Source: an uncultured Caryophanales bacterium
GTDB lineage: Bacteria; Bacillota_I; Bacilli_A; RF39; UBA660
Reading direction: 5' to 3'
Length of the DNA: 32,021 nt
NCBI GenBank assembly: GCA_949948745.1
Contig: CATLHA010000016.1
Span: 1-32,021 of the forward strand
In this document: piece by piece, positions 1 through 8,682 of the stretch
Layout: each line of letters begins with the position of its first letter
Position numbering within the stretch: the first letter of the stretch is position 1
The notes under the pieces: generated by a model
Databases searched by the model: none
What the model was told of the DNA's origin: nothing
Seen by the model: only the letters and a program-made list of their open reading frames with translations
Position numbers and translations under genes: made by a program

Positions 1-20
1 CCCCCAGGCCTTTTTGACAA
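1..20 (-). promoter_or_regulatory. Third copy of the G-tract pilin promoter element (cut by window edge)
   Basis: Read on the minus strand this is TTGTCA, ten bases, then a run of at least five G ending at the window edge. The block CAGGC-N-TTTTTGACAA (plus strand) is shared with the element upstream of pilin copy 2 (18722-18737) except for one base, and the C-run-CAGGC part is shared with the copy 1 element (12210-12221). By analogy it is the -35 and G-tract spacer of a promoter pointing left, out of the window. The gene it would serve is not visible. The rest of 1-77 holds only AT-rich sequence after the stop of the next gene. Confidence 0.5.
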
Positions 21-77
21 TAGTAACTTCTTGTAAACTAAAATAATATTTTAAAAAATCATTAATATCTTACCTAA

Positions 78-407
78 TTATTTTTTTGTTTTCATCATGC
101 CCTCTAATTTACTAAAAATAAAATCTAATATATTCTGAACAGTATGACCAATAGTATTTGATACCTTTAATGACATTCTAGATAATTGATTATCATACAA
201 ATCTTCTTCTTTTACAATATAATTTTTAATATCAATAGGTCTATCATTTTTTACATCATCTTCAAACTGCTTAATCTGTTCCTCAGTTAAAATCATTTGA
301 TTTCTAGCTTGATAATCAATATAACCATTTCTTGAAGCCACATAAAGTCCAAAAAATAAAAATAACATTGTCATACAAACAATTCGAAATAAATCTTTTC
401 CCTTCAT
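78..407 (-). CDS. Small membrane-anchored protein, third gene of the gpr-spoIIP operon
   Basis: A 109-residue protein with one N-terminal membrane segment (about residues 8-25, CMTMLFLFFGLYVA region) after a short basic start, then a charged, probably extracytoplasmic part with DDVKNDRPIDIKNY in the middle. The start codon overlaps the spoIIP stop as ATGA, so it is translationally coupled and in the same operon. In Bacillus subtilis the gene after spoIIP is yqxA, a small protein also carrying an N-terminal membrane segment; position and architecture fit, but I cannot confirm homology from sequence alone. A role linked to sporulation is inferred from context only. Confidence 0.75.
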   Translation of the reverse strand: MKGKDLFRIVCMTMLFLFFGLYVASRNGYIDYQARNQMILTEEQIKQFEDDVKNDRPIDIKNYIVKEEDLYDNQLSRMSLKVSNTIGHTVQNILDFIFSKLEGMMKTKK

Positions 408-1363
408 GAAGCACTCTCCATATATCGATTTAAAATATCAGCAATCGCCTCTGCAGTATTAAAAACCTCTTCAATTGTATTTTCTACCCCACCCACTTCT
501 ATTAGAATAGTCGTAGGAGAAAAATCTTGATTATAAACACCATTCACTCCTTTTCCCTGTTTTTTATAAATTCCACGACTTAATCCTGGATAAGATTCAT
601 TAAACATAGAATTTAATTTTTCTATAAATGCCGCATTTTGTTGATAATTAGGGTTTTCCAATCCCAACAAAAATAAAATTCTTGCATATTTTTTTCCTTT
701 AATATCAGCAACCGTAACATTTCTTCCAACAGAATCCCTATGTAAATCAATATAATATTCTAAACTTGGATTTTTACTTTTTGCATCCTCTAATAACAAT
801 TTCGTCACTTTATAGCTAGATGCATAATTCCAATTATTGGCTTTTAAAAATTCAGAAACATTATTTTCTTCTACAATTGTTTGAATTCCTCGATCATTTA
901 ACTTTTCTCTTAAAATATAACTAAGCATCATAACATTAGGGGTCACATTGTATTTTTCAACATTTTTACTAGAATACTCCTCCAACTGATGTGAATTATA
1001 TAAATATACTTTTGGTTCCTTTATTTCTTTTTTAGGATATGGATCACTCACATAATTTCCTGATGTAGGTTCTTCTTCTGAATCAGCATCATTTTTAGAA
1101 TAGTCTTCATAACTATAATTTCCTTTAAATATTTTTAAAGGATTTTGTAAAGAAATCCTATTTTTAAAAACAGAATCAAACATTTTTATTATATAAAAGT
1201 TTGGATTTTCCTTAGATTCAAATAAAAATCTAACAAATTCCTCATTTGTCATATGTAAAGACAAAGAAAAGCAAGTATAAAGAAAGGAAATAAGAAATGC
1301 TAAAATTAAGAATCTTCTCTTCCATTTTCTCTTTCGTTTAGTTTTTAAATTTATTTTCTTCAT
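404..1363 (-). CDS. spoIIP: Stage II sporulation protein P (spore engulfment cell-wall hydrolase)
   Basis: SpoIIP is a peptidoglycan amidase/endopeptidase that works with SpoIID and SpoIIM to thin septal peptidoglycan and drive engulfment of the forespore. The protein has a strongly basic start (KTKRKRKWKRR), one membrane segment (FLILAFLISFLYTCFSL), a variable acidic linker, and a C-terminal amidase-3-like domain with the family motifs YLYNSHQLEEY (the YNTH-type zinc-site motif) and YYIDLHRDS. About 319 residues; B. subtilis SpoIIP is somewhat longer. The ATG at 1363 is preferred over a GTG nine bases upstream because that GTG lies inside the Shine-Dalgarno AGGTGA. It follows gpr by about 45 bp and overlaps the next gene by four bases. 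Presumably mother-cell expressed, as in Bacillus. Confidence 0.93.
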   Translation of the reverse strand: MKKINLKTKRKRKWKRRFLILAFLISFLYTCFSLSLHMTNEEFVRFLFESKENPNFYIIKMFDSVFKNRISLQNPLKIFKGNYSYEDYSKNDADSEEEPTSGNYVSDPYPKKEIKEPKVYLYNSHQLEEYSSKNVEKYNVTPNVMMLSYILREKLNDRGIQTIVEENNVSEFLKANNWNYASSYKVTKLLLEDAKSKNPSLEYYIDLHRDSVGRNVTVADIKGKKYARILFLLGLENPNYQQNAAFIEKLNSMFNESYPGLSRGIYKKQGKGVNGVYNQDFSPTTILIEVGGVENTIEEVFNTAEAIADILNRYMESAS

Positions 1364-1407
1364 ACTTGTCACCTACTTTTCTTAAAGTATATCAACAAGT
1401 AAAAGAA

Positions 1408-2436
1408 TCAATTGTCGAAATTTTTGTGTAGTGTTCGATTAATTCCAGAAGCAATTAAAGAAGCAAGTTTCAAGACGATAAAATCAACCTCTTTTGGCGT
1501 TACTACCATATGATATCCAATTGGAGTTAACACTTCATAAATTAGTTCTTGTAATTCTTCTTCACTCAAGGATCCAATATGACCAAGCAGGTTTTCTTTT
1601 TCTTCTTCCGTTAATTCTTCTTCACACTTAGATGGATCAATCATGGTAATAGGTGCCAATTTATTTTTATTAATATTTTTCATGTGATAACTAAAATGTT
1701 GATATAAAAATTGAATTGTATCACTCACTAATACAATTGCATCAATTACTGTTGGTACCCCTATTGAAATAACTGGAATATTTAAAGTCTCCTTCGATAA
1801 TTCCTTTCTCTTATTACCAACACCAGAGCCAGGATGAATTCCAGTATTACTAATTTGAATTGTTTGATTAACCCTAGATATCGCACTAGAAGCCAAAGCA
1901 TCTACAACAATTAGAAAATCTGGTTTCCCTAAAGAAACAAGACTCTCTATCATATCCCTACTTTCAAAACCAGTACTTGCCATAACACCAGGTATAAAAC
2001 AAGATACATTTCGGTAATCAGAAGATGGCGTTACTTCTTCCATATCAAATAAATATTTCGTAACCAAAACATCTTCTACCACTTTAGGTCCTAGGGAATC
2101 AGGCGTAGAGTCTCTATTTCCTAGACCAACAATTAAAGCCTTTTTATCAAAAGAAATATTTTCATCTTTCAAAAACTCCTTCAAATATTTAATAAATACA
2201 TCCTCTACATCTTTTGCATTATTTTTATCAGTCACATCTTTAAATTCAATAGTCACGTATCTTCCAGGTCTTTTATTTAATGGATTATTTTTCTCATAAA
2301 TTAATACATCTAAAACATGAACTGCCTTATATTGCTCTTCACTTGTTGAAATTCCTTCTATTTTTCCTTCAGACAATAAATCAGCAACCAAATCAGTTCT
2401 AATTTCATATTTTTTTAAATCAATTTCATGTTTCAT
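1408..2436 (-). CDS. gpr: Germination protease GPR (spore protein-degrading endopeptidase)
   Basis: GPR is an aspartic-like protease (family A25) that degrades small acid-soluble spore proteins during germination. It is made as a zymogen in the developing spore and processed near the N-terminus. The sequence carries the family landmarks VGLGNRDSTPDSLGPKVV, FIPGVMASTGFESRDMI, DFLIVVDALASSAISRVNQTIQ and GIHPGSGVGNKRKEL. At about 342 residues it is close to the usual ~370. The ATG at 2436 is chosen because AGGTGATAGAA precedes it; a GTG three codons upstream is within that ribosome binding site. It heads an apparent operon with spoIIP and the small membrane protein and diverges from rpsT, as in Bacillus where rpsT and gpr are also neighbours. 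Its presence indicates a genuine endospore former. Confidence 0.95.
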   Translation of the reverse strand: MKHEIDLKKYEIRTDLVADLLSEGKIEGISTSEEQYKAVHVLDVLIYEKNNPLNKRPGRYVTIEFKDVTDKNNAKDVEDVFIKYLKEFLKDENISFDKKALIVGLGNRDSTPDSLGPKVVEDVLVTKYLFDMEEVTPSSDYRNVSCFIPGVMASTGFESRDMIESLVSLGKPDFLIVVDALASSAISRVNQTIQISNTGIHPGSGVGNKRKELSKETLNIPVISIGVPTVIDAIVLVSDTIQFLYQHFSYHMKNINKNKLAPITMIDPSKCEEELTEEEKENLLGHIGSLSEEELQELIYEVLTPIGYHMVVTPKEVDFIVLKLASLIASGINRTLHKNFDN

Positions 2437-2480
2437 TTCTATCACCTACTATATATTTTTCCAAAAAATACAAGTTTTAT

Positions 2481-2509
2481 TTGCATTTTATATAAAAATT
2501 TGTTAAAAT
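2481..2509 (+). promoter_or_regulatory. Sigma-A-type promoter of rpsT
   Basis: TTGCAT at 2481-2486, a 17-base spacer, and TAAAAT at 2504-2509 lie about 30 bases upstream of the rpsT start. It is the only well-spaced pair in the gpr-rpsT intergenic region on this strand. Confidence 0.55.
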
Positions 2510-2540
2510 TAAACTGTTGAAAAAAAGTGAGGTGAAAATC

Positions 2541-2804
2541 GTGCCAAATATCAAGAGTGCTAAAAAGAGAGTAATTACAAGCAGAAAAAAAGCTGAAAAC
2601 AATACAGTTGTTACTTCAAGTATGAGAACAGCTATTAAAAAATGTGAAAAAGCTATCGCTTCTAAAGATAAGGAAGCTGCTACTACTACATTAAATACAG
2701 CGATCAAGAGAGTTGACAAAGCCGCTTCTAGTGGATTAGTTCATAAAAACAAGGCTGCTAGAGAAAAATCAAGATTAACTAAAAAAGTAAACGAAATGGA
2801 GTAA
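2541..2804 (+). CDS. rpsT: 30S ribosomal protein S20
   Basis: S20 binds 16S rRNA early in 30S assembly. The product begins MPNIKSAKKRVITSRK, the canonical S20 start, and is a helical, Lys/Ala-rich protein of 87 residues ending SRLTKKVNEME, the usual length. The start is GTG at 2541, preceded by GAGGTG and six bases; longer readings from an in-frame codon at 2517 add residues absent from the family. A weak hairpin followed by a T-run just after the stop probably ends the transcript. Confidence 0.97.
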   Translation: MPNIKSAKKRVITSRKKAENNTVVTSSMRTAIKKCEKAIASKDKEAATTTLNTAIKRVDKAASSGLVHKNKAAREKSRLTKKVNEME

Positions 2805-2824
2805 AATTTTTACTTCTTTTTTTA
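2797..2824 (+). terminator. Probable rpsT terminator
   Basis: GAGTAAA and TTTACTT (one G-T pair) form a short stem around the rpsT stop codon, followed by C and seven T. A small, AT-only stem, so confidence is moderate. Confidence 0.5.
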
Positions 2825-2862
2825 TTGTCATTTTGCTATAATGAGAATAGGAGGTTCAAAAA

Positions 2863-3780
2863 ATGATTAAGAAATTTATTCTCTTATTTAGTCTAGTAGC
2901 TATTTTGTTTATATCCTTTTATTATAACGAAGAAATTATAGGCTTCATAGTAAGAACAGTTGGAAAAGTACAAACAACATCCACTACTTTAGAAAACAAT
3001 TCCTATGCTTCTTCTAAAAATTATGAATTTATTCAATTAACAGATGATTTTTCTCCAAAAAATAAAAAAGATCTAATGAATATTTACTACACAATATTAA
3101 ACTCTGGAATGAAAGAATTTACTTTTTATTGTTCAAATGAATACAAAGATTGTCTTTCTGATATTAATGACTTATCAGATAATCAAACCTTATTATCTAG
3201 TATTAATAATTATGTCCCAGTATATAATACATTTAAAAACATAGATACACATTTTGATACACTAGGAAAAGTAATTGTGAAAGTGAATCCAATATATACA
3301 GAAGAGCAACAAAAAGAAATTAATCAAGTAATTGATCAAGTAATAGCGACTAAAACAACGGATGTAATGACAAAAGAAGAAAAAATAAAAGCAATTCATG
3401 ATTATATTATTAATGAAACAAAATACGACAAAAAAAGAGCCGATAATAAAGTAAAAGAATATCAATCAGATACAGCTTATGGTGCATTGATTGAACATAG
3501 AGCAATCTGTGGAGGTTATTCTGATGCTATGAAGTTATTTTTAGAACGATTAGGAATTGAGAGTTATAAAATATCCAGTGAAAATCATATTTGGAATCTA
3601 GTAAGGTTAGACAACCAGTGGTTACATCTAGACCTAACCTGGGATGACCCTATCACAGAGACAGGAGAAGACATCCTAGAATATGATTACTTTTTAATTA
3701 CAACAAAAGAATTACTAGATTTAGAAACAGAACAACATAATTTTGATAAAACAATATATAAGGAAGCTGCAATCAATTAA
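2863..3780 (+). CDS. Membrane-anchored transglutaminase-like protein
   Basis: A 305-residue protein with an N-terminal hydrophobic segment (FILLFSLVAILFISFYY, about residues 4-20) that is a signal anchor, then a transglutaminase-core domain in its C-terminal half. The papain-like triad can be read directly: Cys216 in RAICGGYSDA, His242 in ENHIWNLVRLD and Asp257 in WLHLDLTWDDP. Such bacterial domains are usually proteases or cross-linking/peptidase enzymes acting at the cell surface; the substrate is unknown. It has a good AGGAGG site and a -10-like TATAAT about 20 bases upstream of it with no clear -35. It is a single-gene unit ending at a strong shared terminator. Its closeness to rpsT and gpr does not reveal a pathway. 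Confidence 0.85.
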   Translation: MIKKFILLFSLVAILFISFYYNEEIIGFIVRTVGKVQTTSTTLENNSYASSKNYEFIQLTDDFSPKNKKDLMNIYYTILNSGMKEFTFYCSNEYKDCLSDINDLSDNQTLLSSINNYVPVYNTFKNIDTHFDTLGKVIVKVNPIYTEEQQKEINQVIDQVIATKTTDVMTKEEKIKAIHDYIINETKYDKKRADNKVKEYQSDTAYGALIEHRAICGGYSDAMKLFLERLGIESYKISSENHIWNLVRLDNQWLHLDLTWDDPITETGEDILEYDYFLITTKELLDLETEQHNFDKTIYKEAAIN

Positions 3781-3820
3781 AAAAGAATATAAGTTTTTAT
3801 TTGTTACTTATATTCTTTTT
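3780..3820. terminator. Bidirectional terminator between convergent genes
   Basis: A perfect 15-bp stem, AAAAAGAATATAAGT (3780-3794) with ACTTATATTCTTTTT (3806-3820), joined by an 11-base loop. A-rich and T-rich flanks make it usable from both strands. It overlaps the stop codons of both convergent genes. Confidence 0.85.
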
Positions 3821-4832
3821 CTTTTATCTTTTTAACTTCTTCCGTTTCTTCCGCTATTTTTACATCTTCTTCAAAGCCATCAATACAAGAAAAAATTTGC
3901 ATCATTGCATATCGACGACCAATATTATTTTCACATGCTCTCATTATATCATTTACTAAAATCGCAAGACCCCTTACTTCATCAAATTGTTCTATATCCA
4001 TCATAAGTAAAAGAGTATGTAATTCAATTTTTAAAAACATATCCATAATATCTAACTGTTCGAATCGATAATTTGGATACATACACCAACGCTCTATTAC
4101 AGTTCTCGCTTTCCTTAACAAATCTGATTGATAATAAGTCTTATATGCATCATGAAAATATTGAAGTTGATTTTCTGTAGAATCTAATAAATATAAAGAA
4201 CATAATCCATCTTTTTTAAATGTTCTATCGCGCATAAAAGAAGGAGAAAGAAACTCATCTTCTGCTCTAGGATTTACAAAAATATAATAATATTTTAATT
4301 GAACAAAAGCTTCTCTTTCTTTATCCAAAAAGGGTTCCTCCCCTAAACTTCTATCAACTGCTAATAATCTTTCATACTGAATATCTTGATTTTGCAATGT
4401 AAAAAGTGAAAACATCGTATAAGTAAATTGCTCTTTCTGTTCTTTAGATCCTTGAACCCTATAAGAAGTAGGGAGTTCCATCCGAATATCTTTAAAATTA
4501 ATCGTTCTTTCTAGTTGTCTTGGAACTCGACTATAATATAAAGAATCACTCCTACCATACAACATATAATTTTCAACATCTATCTGATATTCTGGAATAT
4601 CAGCAACCATCTTATAATATTTTTTTAAATATTCAGGTTCTGAAAGCATTTTTTGATTTAATTGTCTCTCCATACTAATAAATAACTTTAATTCATTTCT
4701 TAATTCTACATATTCCTTACTTTTTTCTTTTCCTAAAATTTCTAATTGCGCTAATGATGAGTAAATATCAAAAATTTTCCTCGTCACTTTCTCTATATTT
4801 TCTTTTAAATCTTCATATTCTATTAAATTCAT
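3804..4832 (-). CDS. Uncharacterised protein, 342 residues, downstream of miaA
   Basis: I do not recognise this family. The N-terminal third (about residues 1-65) is predicted helical and coiled-coil-like (NIEKVTRKIFDIYSSLAQLEI). The middle holds an arginine-rich stretch (YYSRVPRQLERTINF) and the C-terminal half is a series of amphipathic helices, ending in a charged EETEEVKKIKEKEYK tail. No signal peptide or membrane segment, so probably cytoplasmic. It lies 23 bp after miaA on the same strand and is likely the last gene of the mutL-miaA transcript. The start ATG has AGGGGG eight bases upstream; an overlapping out-of-frame ATG sits four bases earlier. It could be an adaptor or scaffold protein, but nothing shows this. 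Confidence 0.7.
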   Translation of the reverse strand: MNLIEYEDLKENIEKVTRKIFDIYSSLAQLEILGKEKSKEYVELRNELKLFISMERQLNQKMLSEPEYLKKYYKMVADIPEYQIDVENYMLYGRSDSLYYSRVPRQLERTINFKDIRMELPTSYRVQGSKEQKEQFTYTMFSLFTLQNQDIQYERLLAVDRSLGEEPFLDKEREAFVQLKYYYIFVNPRAEDEFLSPSFMRDRTFKKDGLCSLYLLDSTENQLQYFHDAYKTYYQSDLLRKARTVIERWCMYPNYRFEQLDIMDMFLKIELHTLLLMMDIEQFDEVRGLAILVNDIMRACENNIGRRYAMMQIFSCIDGFEEDVKIAEETEEVKKIKEKEYK

Positions 4833-4855
4833 CCATGATTCCCCCTGAAATTTAT

Positions 4856-5722
4856 TTATGTTATATCTGCTAGAACAGACTCTACTGTTTTATTAAAATC
4901 CTGATAATTTGTCTCATACCAGTGCACATCAAACTGATGACGGAAAAATGTATACTGTCTTTTCGCATAATGCCTAGAATTTTTCTTTATAGAGGAGATT
5001 GCTTCTTCCAAAGTGCAATTTCCATCAAAATATTCATACAGTTCTTTATATCCAATTCCCGTTTCGATAGATTTGCTTCTAATATGTTTTTTATAAAGAT
5101 TTTCTACTTCTTCTAACAGTCCATCTTTTATCATAACATCTACCCTATGATCAATTTTTTGATATAAAGTATTTCTATCTGTAGTTAAACCAATCATGTA
5201 AAAATCATAAATCGGTTTACTTTTTCTATTCAACACATTTTCTCCATTTTTATAACGATTTAATAATCGCACCAAACGCTTTCTATTATTTACATGTGGC
5301 AATTCTTCTTCGGTATATTCCCTTAATTCTTCTATCAATTGCTCATTCGTATATTCTAAAAATGAATCCATATCACCAGATTCTTTTTGAAATTCATAAT
5401 CATATAAACAAGCCCTAATATAAAGTCCAGTTCCACCCACTAAAATTACATTTTTACCACGAGATAAAATTTCATCAATCTTACTTCTTGCATCTTTCTG
5501 ATAATCGTAAACCGTATACATCTCCTCTACATCTACTATATCAAATAAATGATGAGGTATGTTTTCTTTTTCTTCTTCCTTTACCTTCGCTGTACCAATA
5601 TCTAATTTCTTATAAACCTGCATACTATCTGCATTGATAATTTCAGCATTTAACTTTTTTGCTAATTCTACACTTAATTTTGTTTTTCCAACTCCAGTTG
5701 GACCTACAATTACATAAATCAT
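4856..5722 (-). CDS. miaA: tRNA dimethylallyltransferase MiaA
   Basis: MiaA adds a dimethylallyl group from DMAPP to N6 of A37 in tRNAs reading UNN codons. The P-loop GPTGVGKT (residues 7-14), the NADSMQVYKKLDIGTAK motif, HHLFDIVD and VGGTGLYIRA are all present, as is the C-terminal GIGYKELYEYFDG and the RQYTFFRHQ region. At 288 residues it is slightly shorter than the usual 300-315, the C-terminus being compact. Its start overlaps the stop of the upstream 193-residue gene by four bases (translational coupling). The mutL-miaA neighbourhood is also seen in Bacillus and enterobacteria, but here a lineage-specific gene lies between them. Confidence 0.96.
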   Translation of the reverse strand: MIYVIVGPTGVGKTKLSVELAKKLNAEIINADSMQVYKKLDIGTAKVKEEEKENIPHHLFDIVDVEEMYTVYDYQKDARSKIDEILSRGKNVILVGGTGLYIRACLYDYEFQKESGDMDSFLEYTNEQLIEELREYTEEELPHVNNRKRLVRLLNRYKNGENVLNRKSKPIYDFYMIGLTTDRNTLYQKIDHRVDVMIKDGLLEEVENLYKKHIRSKSIETGIGYKELYEYFDGNCTLEEAISSIKKNSRHYAKRQYTFFRHQFDVHWYETNYQDFNKTVESVLADIT

Positions 5723-6300
5723 TTTCTATCTCCAAGATGACTAATTGCATACATAGATAAGTTATCCTGCTTTCCCTTATAAATCTTTACTTTTTCGCGG
5801 TATTCCCTTTTTAAAGCTTCCACTACTTTATAATCTTCCTGATAACGAACAGAATTAGCATCATCACAAATACCAACAATAAAAGGTTTTTTATCTATAA
5901 ATGAAGAAATCAAAGGAATTGTATCAGAATACATTCCATTACTAATATAAATTTGATTAAGATTAGATAAACACTCCTGAATCATACAATCACTAACACG
6001 AATCTCTCCATAAGTAGATTCAAAAATTCTAGAAGGTTTTTCCTGAAATTCTGAAATACTAAACTCTCTATTCAAAGTAGTTTCTAAAATAGATGCATGT
6101 TCTGGTAATAATTGATAGCGTTTTAAAGTTTTTAAGAAAAACTTGTTCTTCTTTTGGTAATTAGATAAAAATCTCTGAAATTCCTCATAGTTTGGAATTA
6201 TCATACCACGAAGAGCCATAGAATAAGATTTACCATCAGTATCACCCTTCATTGTACGATAAAATAATTTTAAAATCTCAGTATTAGGTATATCTGGCAT
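5719..6300 (-). CDS. Uncharacterised protein between mutL and miaA
   Basis: A 193-residue protein of unknown family. It has no membrane segment. The N-terminal half is basic and helical (FQRFLSNYQKKNKFFLKTLKRY); the C-terminal half alternates short hydrophobic strands and helices (KPFIVGICDDANSVRYQED, then KVVEALKREYREKVKIYKGK), which resembles a small alpha/beta fold. It sits 13 bp after mutL and overlaps miaA by four bases, so all three are probably co-transcribed. A good AAGGAGTGAT site precedes the ATG. A role in repair or tRNA modification would be guesswork. Confidence 0.75.
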   Translation of the reverse strand: MPDIPNTEILKLFYRTMKGDTDGKSYSMALRGMIIPNYEEFQRFLSNYQKKNKFFLKTLKRYQLLPEHASILETTLNREFSISEFQEKPSRIFESTYGEIRVSDCMIQECLSNLNQIYISNGMYSDTIPLISSFIDKKPFIVGICDDANSVRYQEDYKVVEALKREYREKVKIYKGKQDNLSMYAISHLGDRK

Positions 6301-6313
6301 ATGAAATCACTCC

Positions 6314-8116
6314 TTACATTGAACGCTTAAATAATTTTTCTAAATCATACTTAGAATATGTAATAATCGTTGGTCTTCCATGAGGGCAAGTAAATGGATT
6401 TTTACAAGCTCTAAGTCTTTCTAACAATACTTCCATATCCTCTTTTTCAATATGATCATTCGCTTTAATGGAAGCCTTACAAGCAACAGTTGCTGCTACC
6501 ATATGAACAAATCTCTTCATGTCGAAAGATTCTTTATCAATCACGATTTCAATAATTTTTTGAATAGCTCTTTCTTCATTCCCTTTTGGAAGCCAAATTG
6601 GAATGGTACGAATGACAATTGTTTGAAATCCAAATTCTTCAAAAACAAATCCCATATCTTCTAATAGATGAAAATTCTGTTTTAATATCAAATATTCTTC
6701 TGTTGGAAATTCTAAAGTAATTGGGATTAGTAAATCAGTTTGAACTTTTTTAGGATTACTAAGTTGTTCTAAATAATATTCATAGTTAATCCTCTCATTC
6801 GCAGCATGTTGATCAATAATAAACATTCCATCTTCATTTTCTGCAATAATATAGGTTCCATGAACAAGTCCTGCTGGATACATTTTTTTTATTCGAACTA
6901 TTTCTTCTTCTACATTTTCTTCCACTTTTGTATCATCAAAAACTAAAGTCGATTCTTCCCTTACCTCATAAGAATTTTTCTTTTCAAAGTCTAAAGTCAT
7001 CTTTTCAAAACTTGCAAATTCTTCTTCTTTTTTTGCTGCATCAAACTCTTCATAAACTTTTGGTGCATAATTGGTACTAATTTTTGTTTCGTTATTCTCG
7101 ACAACGGTTTCTAAAGAAGCATCTGGTATTAAGGTTAATTTTTCTAATTCAGCTACAATCGTTTTATTTAAAATCTCCTTTAATGTATCCATCTTAGAAA
7201 ATTTAATATCCATCTTAGTCGGATGCACATTCACATCAATTAAGATTGGATCTACATCTATTTTTAAAACGACAATAGGATATTTATCAGGTGGCATATA
7301 AGTGTGATAACTATCCGCAATAATTCGATTAATTTCATTATTTTTTATATAACGGCCGTTCACTAATAAAATAATCGCATTCTTCGTACTCTTCTGAATT
7401 TCAGGATAGGAAATATATCCAGAAATTACATAATCATCGTTTTCTCCATGAAGTTCAATCATCTTCTTAGTTACAGATAATCCATAAATATCATGAATTA
7501 CTTTTAAAAGTCGATTACTACCATCCGTATTAAGCAACGTTTTTCCATTATTTGTAAGAACAAATTTTATATTTGGAAAAGAAAGTGCCATCTTATTAAC
7601 ATATTCACTAATATAAGAAAGTTCTGTATATAAATTTTTTAAGTATTTTAAACGAACTGGGGTATTATAAAATAAATCACGTACCAAAATACTAGTTCCA
7701 CGTCGAAGTTCTCCAGGCTCTATAGATAAAACCTTACCTCCTGAAATATGAATTTCTGTACCGGTTTCTCCGTCACTAGTTTTTAATAAAATATCAGAAA
7801 CAGACGCAATAGAAGGAAGAGCTTCCCCACGAAATCCTAAACTATCGATATGAAATAAATCATCAATTCGTTTCAATTTGCTTGTCGCATGACGAGAAAA
7901 AGCTAATACTGCATCTTCTTTATCCATTCCAATTCCATTGTCTGTAATCTTAATTTCTTTAACTCCAGAATCTACTAAATCGATAATAATTTCTGTACTC
8001 TTTGCATCTATTGCATTTTCTACTAACTCTTTCACAACATTCATGCATCTTTCGACCACTTCTCCAGCTGCAATCTTATTTGCCAAAACTTCATCCATCA
8101 CTTGTATCTTACTCAT
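6314..8116 (-). CDS. mutL: DNA mismatch repair protein MutL (nicking type)
   Basis: MutL couples mismatch recognition by MutS to strand removal. The N-terminal GHKL ATPase has ENAIDAKSTEI, DNGIGM and GFRGEALPSI; the DNA-binding/transducer domain includes LVNGRYIKN and DVNVHPTKMDIKF. A charged linker (about residues 335-410) leads to the C-terminal dimerisation domain with DQHAANERINYE, ACKASIKAND and CPHGRPT, the metal-binding motifs of MutL proteins that carry their own endonuclease. This fits an organism without MutH. It is 600 residues, normal length. No mutS lies immediately upstream, unlike Bacillus; instead a small anchored protein and uvrC precede it. Confidence 0.96.
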   Translation of the reverse strand: MSKIQVMDEVLANKIAAGEVVERCMNVVKELVENAIDAKSTEIIIDLVDSGVKEIKITDNGIGMDKEDAVLAFSRHATSKLKRIDDLFHIDSLGFRGEALPSIASVSDILLKTSDGETGTEIHISGGKVLSIEPGELRRGTSILVRDLFYNTPVRLKYLKNLYTELSYISEYVNKMALSFPNIKFVLTNNGKTLLNTDGSNRLLKVIHDIYGLSVTKKMIELHGENDDYVISGYISYPEIQKSTKNAIILLVNGRYIKNNEINRIIADSYHTYMPPDKYPIVVLKIDVDPILIDVNVHPTKMDIKFSKMDTLKEILNKTIVAELEKLTLIPDASLETVVENNETKISTNYAPKVYEEFDAAKKEEEFASFEKMTLDFEKKNSYEVREESTLVFDDTKVEENVEEEIVRIKKMYPAGLVHGTYIIAENEDGMFIIDQHAANERINYEYYLEQLSNPKKVQTDLLIPITLEFPTEEYLILKQNFHLLEDMGFVFEEFGFQTIVIRTIPIWLPKGNEERAIQKIIEIVIDKESFDMKRFVHMVAATVACKASIKANDHIEKEDMEVLLERLRACKNPFTCPHGRPTIITYSKYDLEKLFKRSM

Positions 8117-8155
8117 ATACTACACCAACCTATCTATTCTATATATTTAAAAATT

Positions 8156-8659
8156 TTATTGTTTGATTAATTCTTTATCATCCTGATATTCATAATCAGC
8201 TTCAATCATCGATAATAACTTATCAATATCTTCACTATTATAAAGACCTTTAATCATGTCATATGCAAGTAAATATTGATCTAATTTTTTGATATTTAAA
8301 ATAGTTGGATCATATTGAGTTATAGAATTATAATTAGGAATATTCGTAATCTTCTTTCCAGTTCGGATATCGTTTGCTCCAAACATCCAAGGACTCTTAT
8401 TTATTATGAATAGTTTATTTTCCCCTGTAACTAATCGTTTTTCAATTAAACGCCAATGCTTACAGATATCTTCATAGCTAACAGTACCTTCTCTATCAAT
8501 GGATCCATCTTCCAAAACAATATACTTAAACTCATAGTTTTCATGTTCTTTAGATAAATGTACACCAGTAATACAAAGAAGTAGCATAGTTCCTAAAGTT
8601 GCTCCCGCTACTTTCAAATTTTTAATTTTATTTTTTTTGCACTCTGTACTTTTTCTCAT
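8156..8659 (-). CDS. Uncharacterised single-pass membrane protein between uvrC and mutL
   Basis: A 167-residue protein with a Lys-rich cytoplasmic start (RKSTECKKNKIKNLK), one membrane segment (VAGATLGTMLLLCITGVHL) and an external part containing aromatic/charged motifs such as CKHWRLIEKRL, KSPWMFGANDIRTGK and a Glu/Asp-rich C-terminus. No family is recognised. It has a strong AAGGAGA ribosome binding site and its own promoter-like sequence overlapping the uvrC stop (extended -10 TGATATAAT). It may be expressed with mutL, which starts 40 bp downstream. Confidence 0.7.
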   Translation of the reverse strand: MRKSTECKKNKIKNLKVAGATLGTMLLLCITGVHLSKEHENYEFKYIVLEDGSIDREGTVSYEDICKHWRLIEKRLVTGENKLFIINKSPWMFGANDIRTGKKITNIPNYNSITQYDPTILNIKKLDQYLLAYDMIKGLYNSEDIDKLLSMIEADYEYQDDKELIKQ

Positions 8660-8682
8660 AATACTCTCCTTTTAGTGTCGTT

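Noticed and set aside
2440-2476. Possible sigma-F promoter for gpr (minus strand GGAAAAATAT as a -10)
   Set aside because: Only the -10 fits; the -35 position has no convincing GYATA match. In AT-rich DNA this is easily chance.
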